From NCBI GenBank assembly GCA_938014335.1, contig CALLRP010000006.1, forward strand, positions 78,226-142,225: a stretch of DNA of 64,000 nt, read 5' to 3'. Position numbers and translations under genes: made by a program. Under the pieces are notes generated by a model, which saw nothing but the letters and a program-made list of their open reading frames with translations, was not told where the DNA came from and searched no databases. The first letter of the stretch is position 1. Every line of letters begins with the position of its first letter. This document shows positions 36,792 through 46,219 of the stretch, piece by piece. The DNA comes from an uncultured bacterium. GTDB lineage: Bacteria > Hydrogenedentota > Hydrogenedentia > Hydrogenedentales > Hydrogenedentaceae.

Positions 36792-38168
36792 ATGGCACAT
36801 GAGAAAAAAATTTACGAGTGTAGTGAATGCGGTTTTGAATCACCTAAATGGTTTGGAAAGTGTCCACAATGCGAATCATGGAACCCTTTTGTAGAAAAAG
36901 TTGCCAGAAATGTTTCAAAGAATAAACAAAAAAGTATCGAAATTCACCCCATCTCCATTTTTGATTCGAACCACATAGAAGCGTTTTCCCAAAAAATCCT
37001 TACAGGGATAGGAGAATTTGATCGAGTTGTGGGAGGCGGAATTATACGAGGGGCGGTTATATTAATTGGAGGAGAGCCTGGTATCGGTAAGTCAACATTA
37101 GTAATACAAATAGCAGGTATGTGGGCTAAGAATAATGGGGATGTGTTATATATACATGGAGAGGAATCGTTCCATCAAGTAAAAGAGCGAGCACAGAGGA
37201 TAAATGCTGTTCACAAAAATTTATTCATGTATTCTTCGACGGATATGAATGATATTCTTTCTCATATAGATACAAACCATTTCTCTTTAGTTATCATTGA
37301 TTCTATACAGAGTATCAGTAACTCCGAGGTGGATTCTTTACCCGGTAGTATTACACAAGTCCGTGAATGTACCTATGAATTAGTCCAAAAAGCAAAACAA
37401 TTAAATATACCTATGATAATTATTGGGCATATTACTAAGGAAGGATATATTGCAGGACCTAAAGTTTTAGAACATATTGTTGATACGGTACTTTATTTTG
37501 AGGGGGAAGGAAAACAATCCTTACGGGTATTGCGAGCAATAAAAAACAGATTTGGTTCGACTCATGAAATGGGTGTGTTTGAAATGTGTTATGAAGGATT
37601 AAAGGAAGTTACAAACCCAAGTGCTATCTTTTTGCAAGAGAGACCTATGGGAGTAAGTGGCTCAATTGTTTTCCCTATGTTAGGCGGTTCTCGACCTTTA
37701 CTGGTAGAAGTGCAATCATTAGTCGGAAAAAGTCGCATTCCTCAACCACGAAGAGGTGTGATGGGGTTAAATAATCAGAGAGTATCCTTACTTACTGCTA
37801 TCCTTGAAAAGAAAGCAGGGATATATCTTTCCGATAGAGATATTTTTGTTAATATTGCTGGGGGTGTTTTTGTAGATGAAACTGCAGTTGATTTGCCTGT
37901 TGTAATATCCATGCTATCCAGTTTTTGGGATTCTCCTATAAATTCAGATTGGACTGCTTTTGGTGAAGTAGGTCTGACAGGAGAGATTCGCCGTGTTAAT
38001 GGTTCTCGAATTCGACTGAATGAAATTGCAAAATTTGGTTTTAAAACCTGTATAATTCCAAGGGTAGATTCTTCCGATTTGCCTGAAAAGCCAGAAAATT
38101 TGCAAATTATTTCTTTAGAAAATATAAGAGAATTAATCCCTTTATTTAAAGAGCGGGAGAAAAAATAA
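36792..38168 (+). CDS. radA: DNA repair protein RadA
   Basis: 458 residues, normal length. N-terminal C4 zinc finger ('YECSECGFESPKWFGKCPQC', about 8-27), RecA-like ATPase with Walker A 'GGEPGIGKST', the RadA-specific 'KNRFGST' motif, and a C-terminal Lon-like domain. RadA promotes branch migration in recombination. It runs into disA with a 1-bp overlap (TAATG), the common radA-disA pairing. The start has no strong ribosome-binding site. Confidence 0.97.
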   Translation: MAHEKKIYECSECGFESPKWFGKCPQCESWNPFVEKVARNVSKNKQKSIEIHPISIFDSNHIEAFSQKILTGIGEFDRVVGGGIIRGAVILIGGEPGIGKSTLVIQIAGMWAKNNGDVLYIHGEESFHQVKERAQRINAVHKNLFMYSSTDMNDILSHIDTNHFSLVIIDSIQSISNSEVDSLPGSITQVRECTYELVQKAKQLNIPMIIIGHITKEGYIAGPKVLEHIVDTVLYFEGEGKQSLRVLRAIKNRFGSTHEMGVFEMCYEGLKEVTNPSAIFLQERPMGVSGSIVFPMLGGSRPLLVEVQSLVGKSRIPQPRRGVMGLNNQRVSLLTAILEKKAGIYLSDRDIFVNIAGGVFVDETAVDLPVVISMLSSFWDSPINSDWTAFGEVGLTGEIRRVNGSRIRLNEIAKFGFKTCIIPRVDSSDLPEKPENLQIISLENIRELIPLFKEREKK

Positions 38169-39244
38169 TGAGTAATATTCCGGATACGGATGAACTATTC
38201 AAAAAAGCCTTACAAATGGTTGCTCCGGGAAGCAAAATTCGGGAAGCTTTATCCGCAATCATTCAAAGTGGAATGGGGGCATTACTTTGTTTTGGTGAAC
38301 CCCGTAAACTTTCCCAACTTTCAGAAGGGGGAGTGGAATTAAATGAAGAATTAAAACCTCAACTAATTTATGAACTGTCAAAAATGGATGGGGCTATTAT
38401 TTTAAATGCAGACGGCACAGAAATTTTATATGCAAACCGTTTCTTGAAGCCTAATGCTAAAATTCCTTCTGATGAAACGGGAACCCGACATCGGGTTGCA
38501 CAAAGGATGGCTCAACAGGCACATTGTATTGTTGTAGCAGTATCACAAAGGCGTTCCTCGGTTACAATTTATGTTAATGACAGAAAACATGTCCTTGCTC
38601 CATTGCCTACTTTATTAAATCGAGCAATGCAATCCTTACAAACAATTGAAAAATTTTTGGTAACCATGAACCAATCCCTTCAAGACTTGACCCTCCGAGA
38701 ATTTCAAGATGTTGTTACAATTTTTGATGTTTGTAAAACGATACAAAGAACCCAAGTTGTTTTGCGCCTTGCGGACGAATTATATCCGATTATTCTTGAA
38801 TTAGGAACAGAAGGGAGATTAATCCAATTGCAACTAAAAGAATTGCTGGTTTTAATTCCCGAGGCAGAATTGGTAATAAAAGATTACTATCGTGAGCGGC
38901 CTGGAATAGATTATAATACCCTTCTTGATAAAATACATGCTCTCACCCAAGACGAGTTGCTGGATTTGGGGAATATAAGCCAGATTTTGGGCTATGGCTC
39001 AAACCTTCGTTCTATCGATGCTTACTTAACTCCTCGTGGTTATCGGATTTTAACAATGACACATAGATTACCTACATCATTAATTGAAAATTTAGTGGCA
39101 AGATTTGCTGGAATTAAACAAATACTACATGCCTCCAAAGAAGATTTGATGGACGTGGAGGGAATAGGAGATGTCCTGGCAGAACGAATTCGTAGTAGTT
39201 TGAATTTATTACGAACTCAAATGGGAATAGATTTCCGGAGGTAA
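38168..39244 (+). CDS. disA: DNA-integrity scanning diadenylate cyclase DisA
   Basis: 358 residues. The DAC domain has the 'MDGAIIL' (DGA) and 'TGTRHRVAQRM' (RHR) motifs required to make cyclic di-AMP. A helical linker follows. A C-terminal helix-hairpin-helix DNA-binding part ('DLMDVEGIGDVLAERIR', about 323-339) is present. DisA senses branched DNA and lowers c-di-AMP when stalled. Coupling to radA is expected, since RadA regulates DisA in Bacillus. It is directly followed (1 bp) by pyrK, so a pyrimidine operon is joined to it. Confidence 0.97.
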   Translation: MSNIPDTDELFKKALQMVAPGSKIREALSAIIQSGMGALLCFGEPRKLSQLSEGGVELNEELKPQLIYELSKMDGAIILNADGTEILYANRFLKPNAKIPSDETGTRHRVAQRMAQQAHCIVVAVSQRRSSVTIYVNDRKHVLAPLPTLLNRAMQSLQTIEKFLVTMNQSLQDLTLREFQDVVTIFDVCKTIQRTQVVLRLADELYPIILELGTEGRLIQLQLKELLVLIPEAELVIKDYYRERPGIDYNTLLDKIHALTQDELLDLGNISQILGYGSNLRSIDAYLTPRGYRILTMTHRLPTSLIENLVARFAGIKQILHASKEDLMDVEGIGDVLAERIRSSLNLLRTQMGIDFRR

Positions 39245-39245
39245 C

Positions 39246-40046
39246 ATGAAAAAACTTCATGAATGTCTCATAACACTTCACAACCTTGTAGCACCCCATC
39301 ATTATAGAATGGTGTTGCAAAATAAAGATTTGGCAATTCATTCTTCTCCAGGTCAATTTGTTATGTTGGAAGTTTCTACCGGCTACTATCCTTTCTTGAG
39401 AAGACCCATGTCAATCGAACGAATCTTTTCTGATGGGGTATCTATTCTATATAAGGTATGTGGCGAAGGTACAAAAATTCTTTCTACCTTATCCGTGGGT
39501 GAAAAAATAAATGTTCAAGGCCCCTTAGGGAATTCTTTCCCTATTCCTGAAGGATATCCCCATTACCTTATCGTAGCTGGAGGTATCGGTGTTGCTCCCT
39601 TTCCTGCTTTAGTAGAGAAAATTTTAAAAGTTCGGGGAATCCCACCCGAGATTATTTTAGCAGGTAAGGATTACAATCATTTATTATGTGAGAAAGACTT
39701 TAAACAAATGGGTTGTAAAATCCACCTGGTAACAGAGGATGGAAGTGCAGGACAAAGTGGGCTTGCAACAGATGTTCTCGAGACTATAAACACGCAAGGA
39801 GAAACAATCGTGTATACGTGTGGCCCTCTACCAATGATAAAGAATGTCCATAAAATTTGCGTGCAAAAAGGATGGCTATGTTACGCCTCATTAGAAGCCG
39901 AAATGGCTTGTGGAGAAGGTGTTTGTTTGGGATGTGTTCTCCCTGCAAAAATGGAAATTGAAAATGAAATGATGGCACGTGTATGTAAAGAAGGACCTAT
40001 TTTTGATACACAGGTAATTCTCTGGGATAAAATCGGAGACCGGTAA
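39246..40046 (+). CDS. pyrK: Dihydroorotate dehydrogenase electron transfer subunit PyrK
   Basis: 266 residues: FAD-binding beta barrel ('PFLRRPMSIER'), NAD-binding domain ('VAGGIGVAPFPALVEKIL') and a C-terminal [2Fe-2S] site with cysteines in 'ACGEGVCLGC' plus a fourth in 'ARVCKEGP'. It passes electrons from PyrD (class 1B) to NAD+. Strong ribosome-binding site CCGGAGG, 1 bp after disA. It is followed directly by pyrD with a 1-bp gap. Confidence 0.96.
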   Translation: MKKLHECLITLHNLVAPHHYRMVLQNKDLAIHSSPGQFVMLEVSTGYYPFLRRPMSIERIFSDGVSILYKVCGEGTKILSTLSVGEKINVQGPLGNSFPIPEGYPHYLIVAGGIGVAPFPALVEKILKVRGIPPEIILAGKDYNHLLCEKDFKQMGCKIHLVTEDGSAGQSGLATDVLETINTQGETIVYTCGPLPMIKNVHKICVQKGWLCYASLEAEMACGEGVCLGCVLPAKMEIENEMMARVCKEGPIFDTQVILWDKIGDR

Positions 40047-40047
40047 A

Positions 40048-40980
40048 ATGGATGTTAGCCTTCAAATATCTATTGGAAAATTAATATTAAAAAATCCTGT
40101 AACGGTGGCATCAGGCACTTTTGGATATGGTGAAGAATATGCAGAATACTTTGATATATCTGAATTGGGTGCAGTTACAATAAAAAGCCTTACCTTAAAA
40201 CCTCGTTTAGGGAATGTCCCCCCCCGAATTGTCGAAACGCCTGCTGGAATGTTAAATGCAATTGGACTGCAAAATGTTGGTATAGAAACTTATTTAAAGT
40301 ATAAGCTCCCCTTCTTAAGAGAGAAGAAATGCACCATTATAGCCAATATATACGGAACATCCATTGAGGAATATGTCCAATTAGCAGAACAATTGGAAAA
40401 AGAGGGAGGAGCCGATGCTATTGAAATGAATTTATCTTGTCCTAATGTTCACGATGCAAAAAGTAAATTTAAATGTCCTTTAATTGCTCAATCTCCCGAG
40501 TGGGTAGAAAAATATACATATGCAGTTCGTTCAATTACAAAACTACCTCTCATAGTGAAATTATCCCCTAATGTTGCTGATATTACGGAACCTGCTTTAT
40601 CAGCAGAAAAAGGAGGTGCTGATGCTGTTTCAATTATTAATACCTTACTTGGAATGGCCATTGATGTGAATACACGAAAGCCAAAATTAAGAAATGTGGT
40701 AGGGGGTCTTAGTGGTCCTGCTATTCGACCTGTTGCTTTAAAGATGGTGTGGGATGTAAGTAGAACAGTGAAAATTCCTGTAATAGGGATGGGTGGTATT
40801 TGCAGTGCATCAGATGCATTAGAATTTCTTATTGCAGGTGCGAGGATGATTGCGGTGGGTTCTTATTTGTTCCGAGATCCATTAGTTCCTATGCGTATTA
40901 TACAAGGACTGCGCGACTATTGCCTTACTCATAATATAGATGATATTAATAAATTAGTAGGTTCAGTAATTGTCGAATAG
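40048..40980 (+). CDS. pyrD: Dihydroorotate dehydrogenase, class 1B catalytic subunit
   Basis: 310 residues. FMN-dependent TIM barrel oxidising dihydroorotate to orotate. Catalytic Cys is in 'MNLSCPNVHD', as expected for the 1B class that works with PyrK. Other signatures are 'MLNAIGLQNVG', 'IVKLSPNV' and the FMN phosphate loop 'IGMGGICSASDALEFL'. Follows pyrK by 1 bp and precedes pyrF by 21 bp. Confidence 0.97.
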   Translation: MDVSLQISIGKLILKNPVTVASGTFGYGEEYAEYFDISELGAVTIKSLTLKPRLGNVPPRIVETPAGMLNAIGLQNVGIETYLKYKLPFLREKKCTIIANIYGTSIEEYVQLAEQLEKEGGADAIEMNLSCPNVHDAKSKFKCPLIAQSPEWVEKYTYAVRSITKLPLIVKLSPNVADITEPALSAEKGGADAVSIINTLLGMAIDVNTRKPKLRNVVGGLSGPAIRPVALKMVWDVSRTVKIPVIGMGGICSASDALEFLIAGARMIAVGSYLFRDPLVPMRIIQGLRDYCLTHNIDDINKLVGSVIVE

Positions 40981-41001
40981 ATATGAATAGAAGGTGCCAG
41001 C

Positions 41002-41697
41002 ATGTCTGAAAAAATCATTATAGGTTTAGACATTAACACAATAGATGAAGTAAAAAAAATTCTTGATTTATGCCCCCAATGTGTATGGTTTAAAGTAGGG
41101 AGTCAATTGTTTACTCGTTGTGGACATCAAGCAATATCCCTGCTAAAAGAACAGAACAAGAAAATATTTTTAGATTTAAAATATCACGATATCCCTAATA
41201 CAGTAAAAAATGCGGTAATTTCAGCAAAAAGTCTTGGCGTGGATATGTTAACTATTCATGCGTTGGGTGGAAGTCAGATGATACAATATGCACGAGAGGC
41301 TGTGGAAGGAAGTCATGTAAAAATTATTGCAGTTACTATTCTGACGAGCCATACCGAAGAACAAATACAAAAAGAGTTGGGTATTACCTGGAATTTGGAA
41401 AAGGCGGTTTTTAATCTCGCTAATATGGCTCTTGATGCAGGGGCTCAAGGTATCGTTTGTTCTCCTATGGAAATATTGCTTTTACGGAAAAGACTGGGCA
41501 ATAATTTTTTATTAATTACTCCAGGTGTTCGTCCATCATGGGCTTCGGACACTCACGACCAGGCACGGGTTATGACTCCATTAGAAGCAATCTCTCATGG
41601 CGCAAATATGTTAGTGCTTTCCAGACCTATTCTGAAAGCAGAGAATCCTCGTTCTGCTTTTGAACAACTTGTGAAGGAAATTGAAAATGAAAAGTAG
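41002..41697 (+). CDS. pyrF: Orotidine 5'-phosphate decarboxylase
   Basis: 231 residues. The catalytic Asp-Lys-Asp array is visible in 'FLDLKYHDIPNTV' (about 55-67). C-terminal phosphate-binding 'LLITPGVRPSW' is also typical. Converts OMP to UMP. Ribosome-binding site GAAGGTG. Its end overlaps the start of pyrE by 11 bp. Confidence 0.97.
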   Translation: MSEKIIIGLDINTIDEVKKILDLCPQCVWFKVGSQLFTRCGHQAISLLKEQNKKIFLDLKYHDIPNTVKNAVISAKSLGVDMLTIHALGGSQMIQYAREAVEGSHVKIIAVTILTSHTEEQIQKELGITWNLEKAVFNLANMALDAGAQGIVCSPMEILLLRKRLGNNFLLITPGVRPSWASDTHDQARVMTPLEAISHGANMLVLSRPILKAENPRSAFEQLVKEIENEK

Positions 41698-42265
41698 TGA
41701 AGTACTGGATTTATTTATAAAGTATCAAGCATTGCTTAATGGACATTTTGTATATGCCAGTGGTAGGCATGGAAATCAGTTCCTTCAATTTGCCCGTATC
41801 CTGCAATACCCTAAAATTGTGGAACAACTTTGTGGCGAACTTTCCCAATATTTTAAGGATTTGAATATTGATTTGGTGACAGGTCCTGCTACTGGAGGTA
41901 TAATTTTGGCTCATGAAGTTGCAAAACACCTTAAGTGTCGTTCTGCGTTCCTCGAAAAAGAACCGGATGGTAGTATGGCAATGAAAAGAGGTTTTACTTT
42001 AATGAAAGGTTGGAAGGTAATTGTTGTTGAAGATATTATAACAACAGGAGGGTCCGTAAAAAAGTGTATAAAACATTTGAACGAACGAGGTGCTGATGTT
42101 GTAGGTGTGGGTTGTATCGTAAATAGAAATCCGGGAAATGTATTATTTGATGTTCCCTTTTATCCTCTATCAGAAATCCATTTGGCAAGTTGGCTACCCG
42201 ACGAATGTGACCTATGCAAGAAGGGCGAACCTATTACAGAACCAGATAATATATTGCTGTTTTAA
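41687..42265 (+). CDS. pyrE: Orotate phosphoribosyltransferase
   Basis: 192 residues from the ATG at 41687, with GAAGGA about 8 bp upstream; the in-frame TTG six bases earlier is less likely. The PRPP-binding motif 'VIVVEDIITTGGSV' (about 107-120) is intact, and 'GPATGGIILAHEVA' lies before it. Makes OMP from orotate and PRPP. Last gene of the radA-disA-pyrKDFE run. Confidence 0.97.
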   Translation: MKSSEVLDLFIKYQALLNGHFVYASGRHGNQFLQFARILQYPKIVEQLCGELSQYFKDLNIDLVTGPATGGIILAHEVAKHLKCRSAFLEKEPDGSMAMKRGFTLMKGWKVIVVEDIITTGGSVKKCIKHLNERGADVVGVGCIVNRNPGNVLFDVPFYPLSEIHLASWLPDECDLCKKGEPITEPDNILLF

Positions 42266-42294
42266 TTACAAAAATCTTCATATGGGGGTTTTAT

Positions 42295-43590
42295 ATGAAG
42301 AAAAAGGGAATTCAACAATCTTATTATAATACGAAATGGATAAACCGGTTATCTGTACTTGGGGGGAGTAGCGTTTACATCCCTGTTTTTTTGTCTGCAC
42401 TTATGCAAAATAATATTCGAGTTAAAGAAATTGTTTTAATAGGCAAAAACCCCGACAAACTCAATGTCGTTTCCTCTTTTTGTAAAAGAATGGTGGATAA
42501 TGTTGGGTATCCCTTACAGATCAAAGAGACCACATCTATAGAAGCAGGTGTAGAGGGTGCTCAAATAATACTCAGCCACATTCGTGTGGGTGGTTTTTTA
42601 GCAAGAATAGATTATGAAAAAAAACCTGTAAATTACGATTTAATTGGAGACGAAAGTTTTGGAGCGGGAAGTTTTTTGAATGCTTTTTATACTTTGCCTG
42701 TGATGCTTGAAGTAGGTCAAAAAATTGCCTCTATAAATCCTACTGCATATATTATTAACATGACCAATCCGATGGGGTTGGTTATAGAGACACTTACAAG
42801 ATTTGCCGGATTACAAAATGTAATTGGAATTTGTGAAACCGCGACTTCTTATAAGCGGTTTTTTTCGCAATTACTAAATATTTCAGAAAGAAGTATTCAT
42901 ATTCAGTATATCGGTCTTTATCATTTAGGTGCTATTTGTGATGTATGTGTACGAGATAGAAGTATTATGGTGGAACTTATAGAAAAATTAGAAAAAGAAA
43001 AAATACCTAATATCAATAATGAACTTTTTTCTATTTTTAATATTATTCCATCACGAGCATTAAATATATTTTTAACAAAAAGTGATTACTTGAAAGAACA
43101 AAAGAAAAAATCCATATTTCGTTCTGAAATGCTTTACGAGCATGAGGCAAAAATATTGAATATTTATAAAGATAAAACTATAACTACAATTCCAGATGTT
43201 GTATATGAAAGGAATCCTTCGTGGTATGATGACATTATCATCCCTTTAATTTGTTCCTTACAAAAACATCGTTCCGATGAACATATTATTTGTATTCCCA
43301 ATAAAGACTATTTAACTGAATTTCCTTTCGATACCGCAGTAGAAATTCCCTGTGAAATCAGTAATAAAGGACTTAAACCCTCTATTAAAACCAAATTGCC
43401 CGAAATTTTTCGTGGTTTATTTTTAACGGCAAAAGAAAGTGACCGACTCATGATGGAAGCAATTATTAATAAGTCATATAATTATGCATTAAAATCACTT
43501 ACAATCAATCCGTTCGTAGATTCTTTTACAAAAGCCAAGTTATTCTTAGATGAATTTATGAAAAGAGAAAAGATAGAATGGTTCAAATGA
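42295..43590 (+). CDS. GH4-family-like NAD-dependent glycosidase (divergent)
   Basis: 431 residues. The Rossmann start 'LSVLGGSSVYIPVFLSAL' is followed by 'MTNPMGLVIETLTRFAGLQ'. The predicted metal ligands are retained: Cys in 'IGICETA' and His in 'IGLYHLG'. Canonical GH4 enzymes have GLCN and GLNH there, so the two flanking Asn residues are replaced by Glu and Tyr. GH4 enzymes hydrolyse alpha- or beta-glycosides, often 6-phosphorylated, through a redox-elimination mechanism needing NAD+ and Mn2+. The substrate cannot be predicted. No signal peptide, so cytoplasmic. It follows pyrE by 29 bp. Confidence 0.82.
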   Translation: MKKKGIQQSYYNTKWINRLSVLGGSSVYIPVFLSALMQNNIRVKEIVLIGKNPDKLNVVSSFCKRMVDNVGYPLQIKETTSIEAGVEGAQIILSHIRVGGFLARIDYEKKPVNYDLIGDESFGAGSFLNAFYTLPVMLEVGQKIASINPTAYIINMTNPMGLVIETLTRFAGLQNVIGICETATSYKRFFSQLLNISERSIHIQYIGLYHLGAICDVCVRDRSIMVELIEKLEKEKIPNINNELFSIFNIIPSRALNIFLTKSDYLKEQKKKSIFRSEMLYEHEAKILNIYKDKTITTIPDVVYERNPSWYDDIIIPLICSLQKHRSDEHIICIPNKDYLTEFPFDTAVEIPCEISNKGLKPSIKTKLPEIFRGLFLTAKESDRLMMEAIINKSYNYALKSLTINPFVDSFTKAKLFLDEFMKREKIEWFK

Positions 43591-43603
43591 AAGAGGAGGA
43601 ATA

Positions 43604-43636
43604 ATGGCAAGCAAATTTATTAAACTATTGTTATAG
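43604..43636 (+). other. Very short reading frame behind a strong ribosome-binding site
   Basis: Ten codons (MASKFIKLLL) after AGAGGAGG with 4-bp spacing, directly downstream of the GH4-like gene. It may be the remains of a truncated gene or a leader peptide for the following HEAT-repeat gene. No other support. Confidence 0.25.
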
Positions 43637-43699
43637 TTTCTATTTATGAGATAATTATTAATTGTAAAAATATATAATAAGAATATAGAAAGGAACTTT

Positions 43700-45058
43700 A
43701 TGGATAAGAACAAAAAAGTAAAAGGTATAGAGAAAATAGTTGTATTTTTAAATCTATCTATTTTCGTTTTTATGGCTTTCGCTCAAGACATAAAAATAAG
43801 CGGAGGGAAAACTTTAAGTGAACTATTGAATTCAAATAGTTTGGTGACGGTAATTTTAAAAAATTCAGGGGCAAAAGATGTAAATCTTGAATTAGTAGAA
43901 ACACATGACCAATATCTGGCTTTTGAAACGGAGCGAGGGGATAGAATAACCTACCGATTAGACCAAATTTCAGAAATAATAGTGCAATCAGAAAAAAAAG
44001 AGAGACCCACTTTACAAATTTCGCCGGGGGTAACACTTCGAACAGAAGATAAATTAACTGTTGAACGGGCATGGACACGGTTAGATGAAATATTCAAATC
44101 CTCAGAAGGCAACCAGGATTTGAAGGTCGAATGTGCAGTTTTATTAGTTCTACACGGCTCACAGGAAGCATTGGAATATCTCCAAAAACTAATTGATTCA
44201 AATGAAATAACCACCCAATTAGTTTCTGCACGAGGGATGTATTTAACCGGAAATCAAGTCCCTACCGCTCTCCTTCGAAGTGGTTTGGAACATGGGAACA
44301 GGTCTGTCCGAATCCAATCAGCTATTTTAAGTGGTTTGGTAGGCTATCGCGATGGGATTCCTTCTTTAATGAATATGTTACAAGACCGTTCGGGTGAAAT
44401 TAGTGGACCTTCTGCTCGTGCTTTAGCATATTTAGGTGTTCGTGAAATTATTCCTAAACTTTTGGAAATGCTCCTCTCTCAAAATGAAGAAAAATCAGAA
44501 TCCGCGGTTTATGCTTTGGTTACTCTGGGGGGAGAAGATATTCGAGAGCAATTGCTTCAGATGATTCCGAGATTGGAAGGTATGGCTAAATATAGGGCGG
44601 TTAAGGCTCTTTTTTATTTGAAAGAACCTCAGGGGAAAGCAATGTTATCTCAATTATATGACGAACAAATAACTCTTAGACCTGAGATAGCTCTTGTTCT
44701 TGCCAAAGAACAGGAATGGAAATCTCAGCAATTTTTGCGGGCACGCCTTACAAGAAGAGAAAACCCTACGGATGTAAATTTTATTTATCGAGCAAAAGCA
44801 ATTACTGCTTTATATCAAGGGGGTGACCCAACTGTTTTGCCAAAATATCAAGAGTTAATGAGAGAGGGTAGTCCTAATGTGAGAAAAGAGATTTGTTATC
44901 TTATCTTTAAATTAGGTGATAAAAATCTACTCAAAATATTACCATCATCTATAGAAAGTAGAGATATTGAAGTGGCGTTTGAATCTTGTCGTGCTGCGGT
45001 GGGTGTGACTTTACCCGCATATCGCGAAAGATATATTAGGTTAAGAGGAGAACTGTGA
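43700..45058 (+). CDS. Secreted HEAT-repeat protein
   Basis: 452 residues. An N-terminal signal peptide (about 1-29, ending near 'FMAFAQ') is followed by a small beta domain (about 35-100), then HEAT/armadillo-type helical repeats from about 115 to 445, with units such as 'GPSARALAYLGVREIIPKLL' and 'SAVYALVTLGGEDIREQLL'. No catalytic motif. Probably a periplasmic scaffold. Its stop overlaps the GTG start of the acylphosphatase gene by 4 bp, so the two are translationally coupled. Ribosome-binding site AAAGGAAC. Confidence 0.85.
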   Translation: MDKNKKVKGIEKIVVFLNLSIFVFMAFAQDIKISGGKTLSELLNSNSLVTVILKNSGAKDVNLELVETHDQYLAFETERGDRITYRLDQISEIIVQSEKKERPTLQISPGVTLRTEDKLTVERAWTRLDEIFKSSEGNQDLKVECAVLLVLHGSQEALEYLQKLIDSNEITTQLVSARGMYLTGNQVPTALLRSGLEHGNRSVRIQSAILSGLVGYRDGIPSLMNMLQDRSGEISGPSARALAYLGVREIIPKLLEMLLSQNEEKSESAVYALVTLGGEDIREQLLQMIPRLEGMAKYRAVKALFYLKEPQGKAMLSQLYDEQITLRPEIALVLAKEQEWKSQQFLRARLTRRENPTDVNFIYRAKAITALYQGGDPTVLPKYQELMREGSPNVRKEICYLIFKLGDKNLLKILPSSIESRDIEVAFESCRAAVGVTLPAYRERYIRLRGEL

Positions 45059-45330
45059 ACGACAAACTCCATATTATAATTTACGGTATTGTTCAAGGAG
45101 TTGGGTATAGATACTCGACTTACAAAAAGGCTTTACAATTGGGATTAACTGGTTGGGTGCGAAATAGGAATGATGGAAGTGTAGAAGCGATGTTTGAAGG
45201 TCCTCATGAAAAATTAGAAGAAATGCTTTCCTGGTGCTGGAAAGGTCCTTCTTTGGCTCATGTGTCTGATATTCAGGTGAAATGGGAAGAAGGGGATAAA
45301 GAATATACGAGTTTTGAAATATGGCATTAA
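45055..45330 (+). CDS. acyP: Acylphosphatase
   Basis: 91 residues from a GTG that overlaps the HEAT gene stop (GTGA). The catalytic signature 'GIVQGVGYRYSTYKKA' holds the anion-binding Arg, and 'GWVRNRNDGSVEAMFEGP' holds the catalytic Asn. Hydrolyses carboxyl-phosphate bonds of small acyl phosphates. A small housekeeping enzyme in the cytoplasm. Confidence 0.95.
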   Translation: MNDKLHIIIYGIVQGVGYRYSTYKKALQLGLTGWVRNRNDGSVEAMFEGPHEKLEEMLSWCWKGPSLAHVSDIQVKWEEGDKEYTSFEIWH

Positions 45331-45355
45331 AACAAAAAGGGTTAAAGTATTATTA

Positions 45356-46114
45356 ATGTCTGAGGATAGGAAAAATACGCTAATTAAAATGAAGAATGAC
45401 ATTGAAAGACTTAAAAATTTAATAGAAACTGATCAAGAAGCAATAAAAAGAATAAATGAGTTATTGAGGAAAGCAGACCAACGATTAAAAGAAGAAATAG
45501 AAAATCATGACCGTTGGATGAATGTTATAGAGCATCTTGAAAATTCATTAATTGAGACCCGAAGAATACTCCAGGGACGGATGATAAATCTACAAAAATT
45601 AAAAAAAGAGTATCAAGAAATTCTTCTTGCTCCTTCTGAAGAAAATCGATCTGATTCAGAAATTCCATTAACAAAAGAAGAACAGGAACTAATCACTGAA
45701 AAAGTAATTCAAGATAATAAACTGGCATCAGTAATTCTTGAGACAACTGCAGAAAAATGGGGAGAAATAAGTTTAGGTGAACTTTCACAGATAATTATTA
45801 GTATGAAATCTTCTGGTGTCCAAGAGGTAATAGAAGAAAGTGAACTGGGAGATTCTACAAAATCAGACGAAGAAATAGAAACAAAGATTAGGTCGGAACC
45901 CGTCTATTTACAACTCAGAAATTTACTTGTTTCAGGATTAAATAAAGTATGGAATAATAAGATAGAAATGCTTACTTTACAAGAAAAAACAATAATCATC
46001 AAGGTTTATCAACACTTAGAAAGTAAGAAGAACAAGAATCCTAAAGAAGATAGGTTATTTCGTGTTATTTCTGCGGCGATTCGAATTGTACATTCAAAAC
46101 GCCGTCCAATATAA
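45356..46114 (+). CDS. Coiled-coil protein of unknown function
   Basis: 252 residues from the ATG at 45356; the frame is open upstream to a TTG at 45314, but that start would overlap acyP and lacks a ribosome-binding site. The first about 100 residues are a strongly charged coiled coil. The C-terminal 130 residues form a different, mostly helical segment ending in basic 'HSKRRPI'. No signal peptide, membrane helix or known domain recognised. It follows acyP by 25 bp. Confidence 0.7.
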   Translation: MSEDRKNTLIKMKNDIERLKNLIETDQEAIKRINELLRKADQRLKEEIENHDRWMNVIEHLENSLIETRRILQGRMINLQKLKKEYQEILLAPSEENRSDSEIPLTKEEQELITEKVIQDNKLASVILETTAEKWGEISLGELSQIIISMKSSGVQEVIEESELGDSTKSDEEIETKIRSEPVYLQLRNLLVSGLNKVWNNKIEMLTLQEKTIIIKVYQHLESKKNKNPKEDRLFRVISAAIRIVHSKRRPI

Positions 46115-46219
46115 AGTCTTACCCTCAAAATTGATTTTTTTATAACTTTTGAAACATAATAGGTTGTCGGTTATTCAATAAAGATATATAACTATAAACA
46201 ATAAAAGAAAGGGTTTGTT

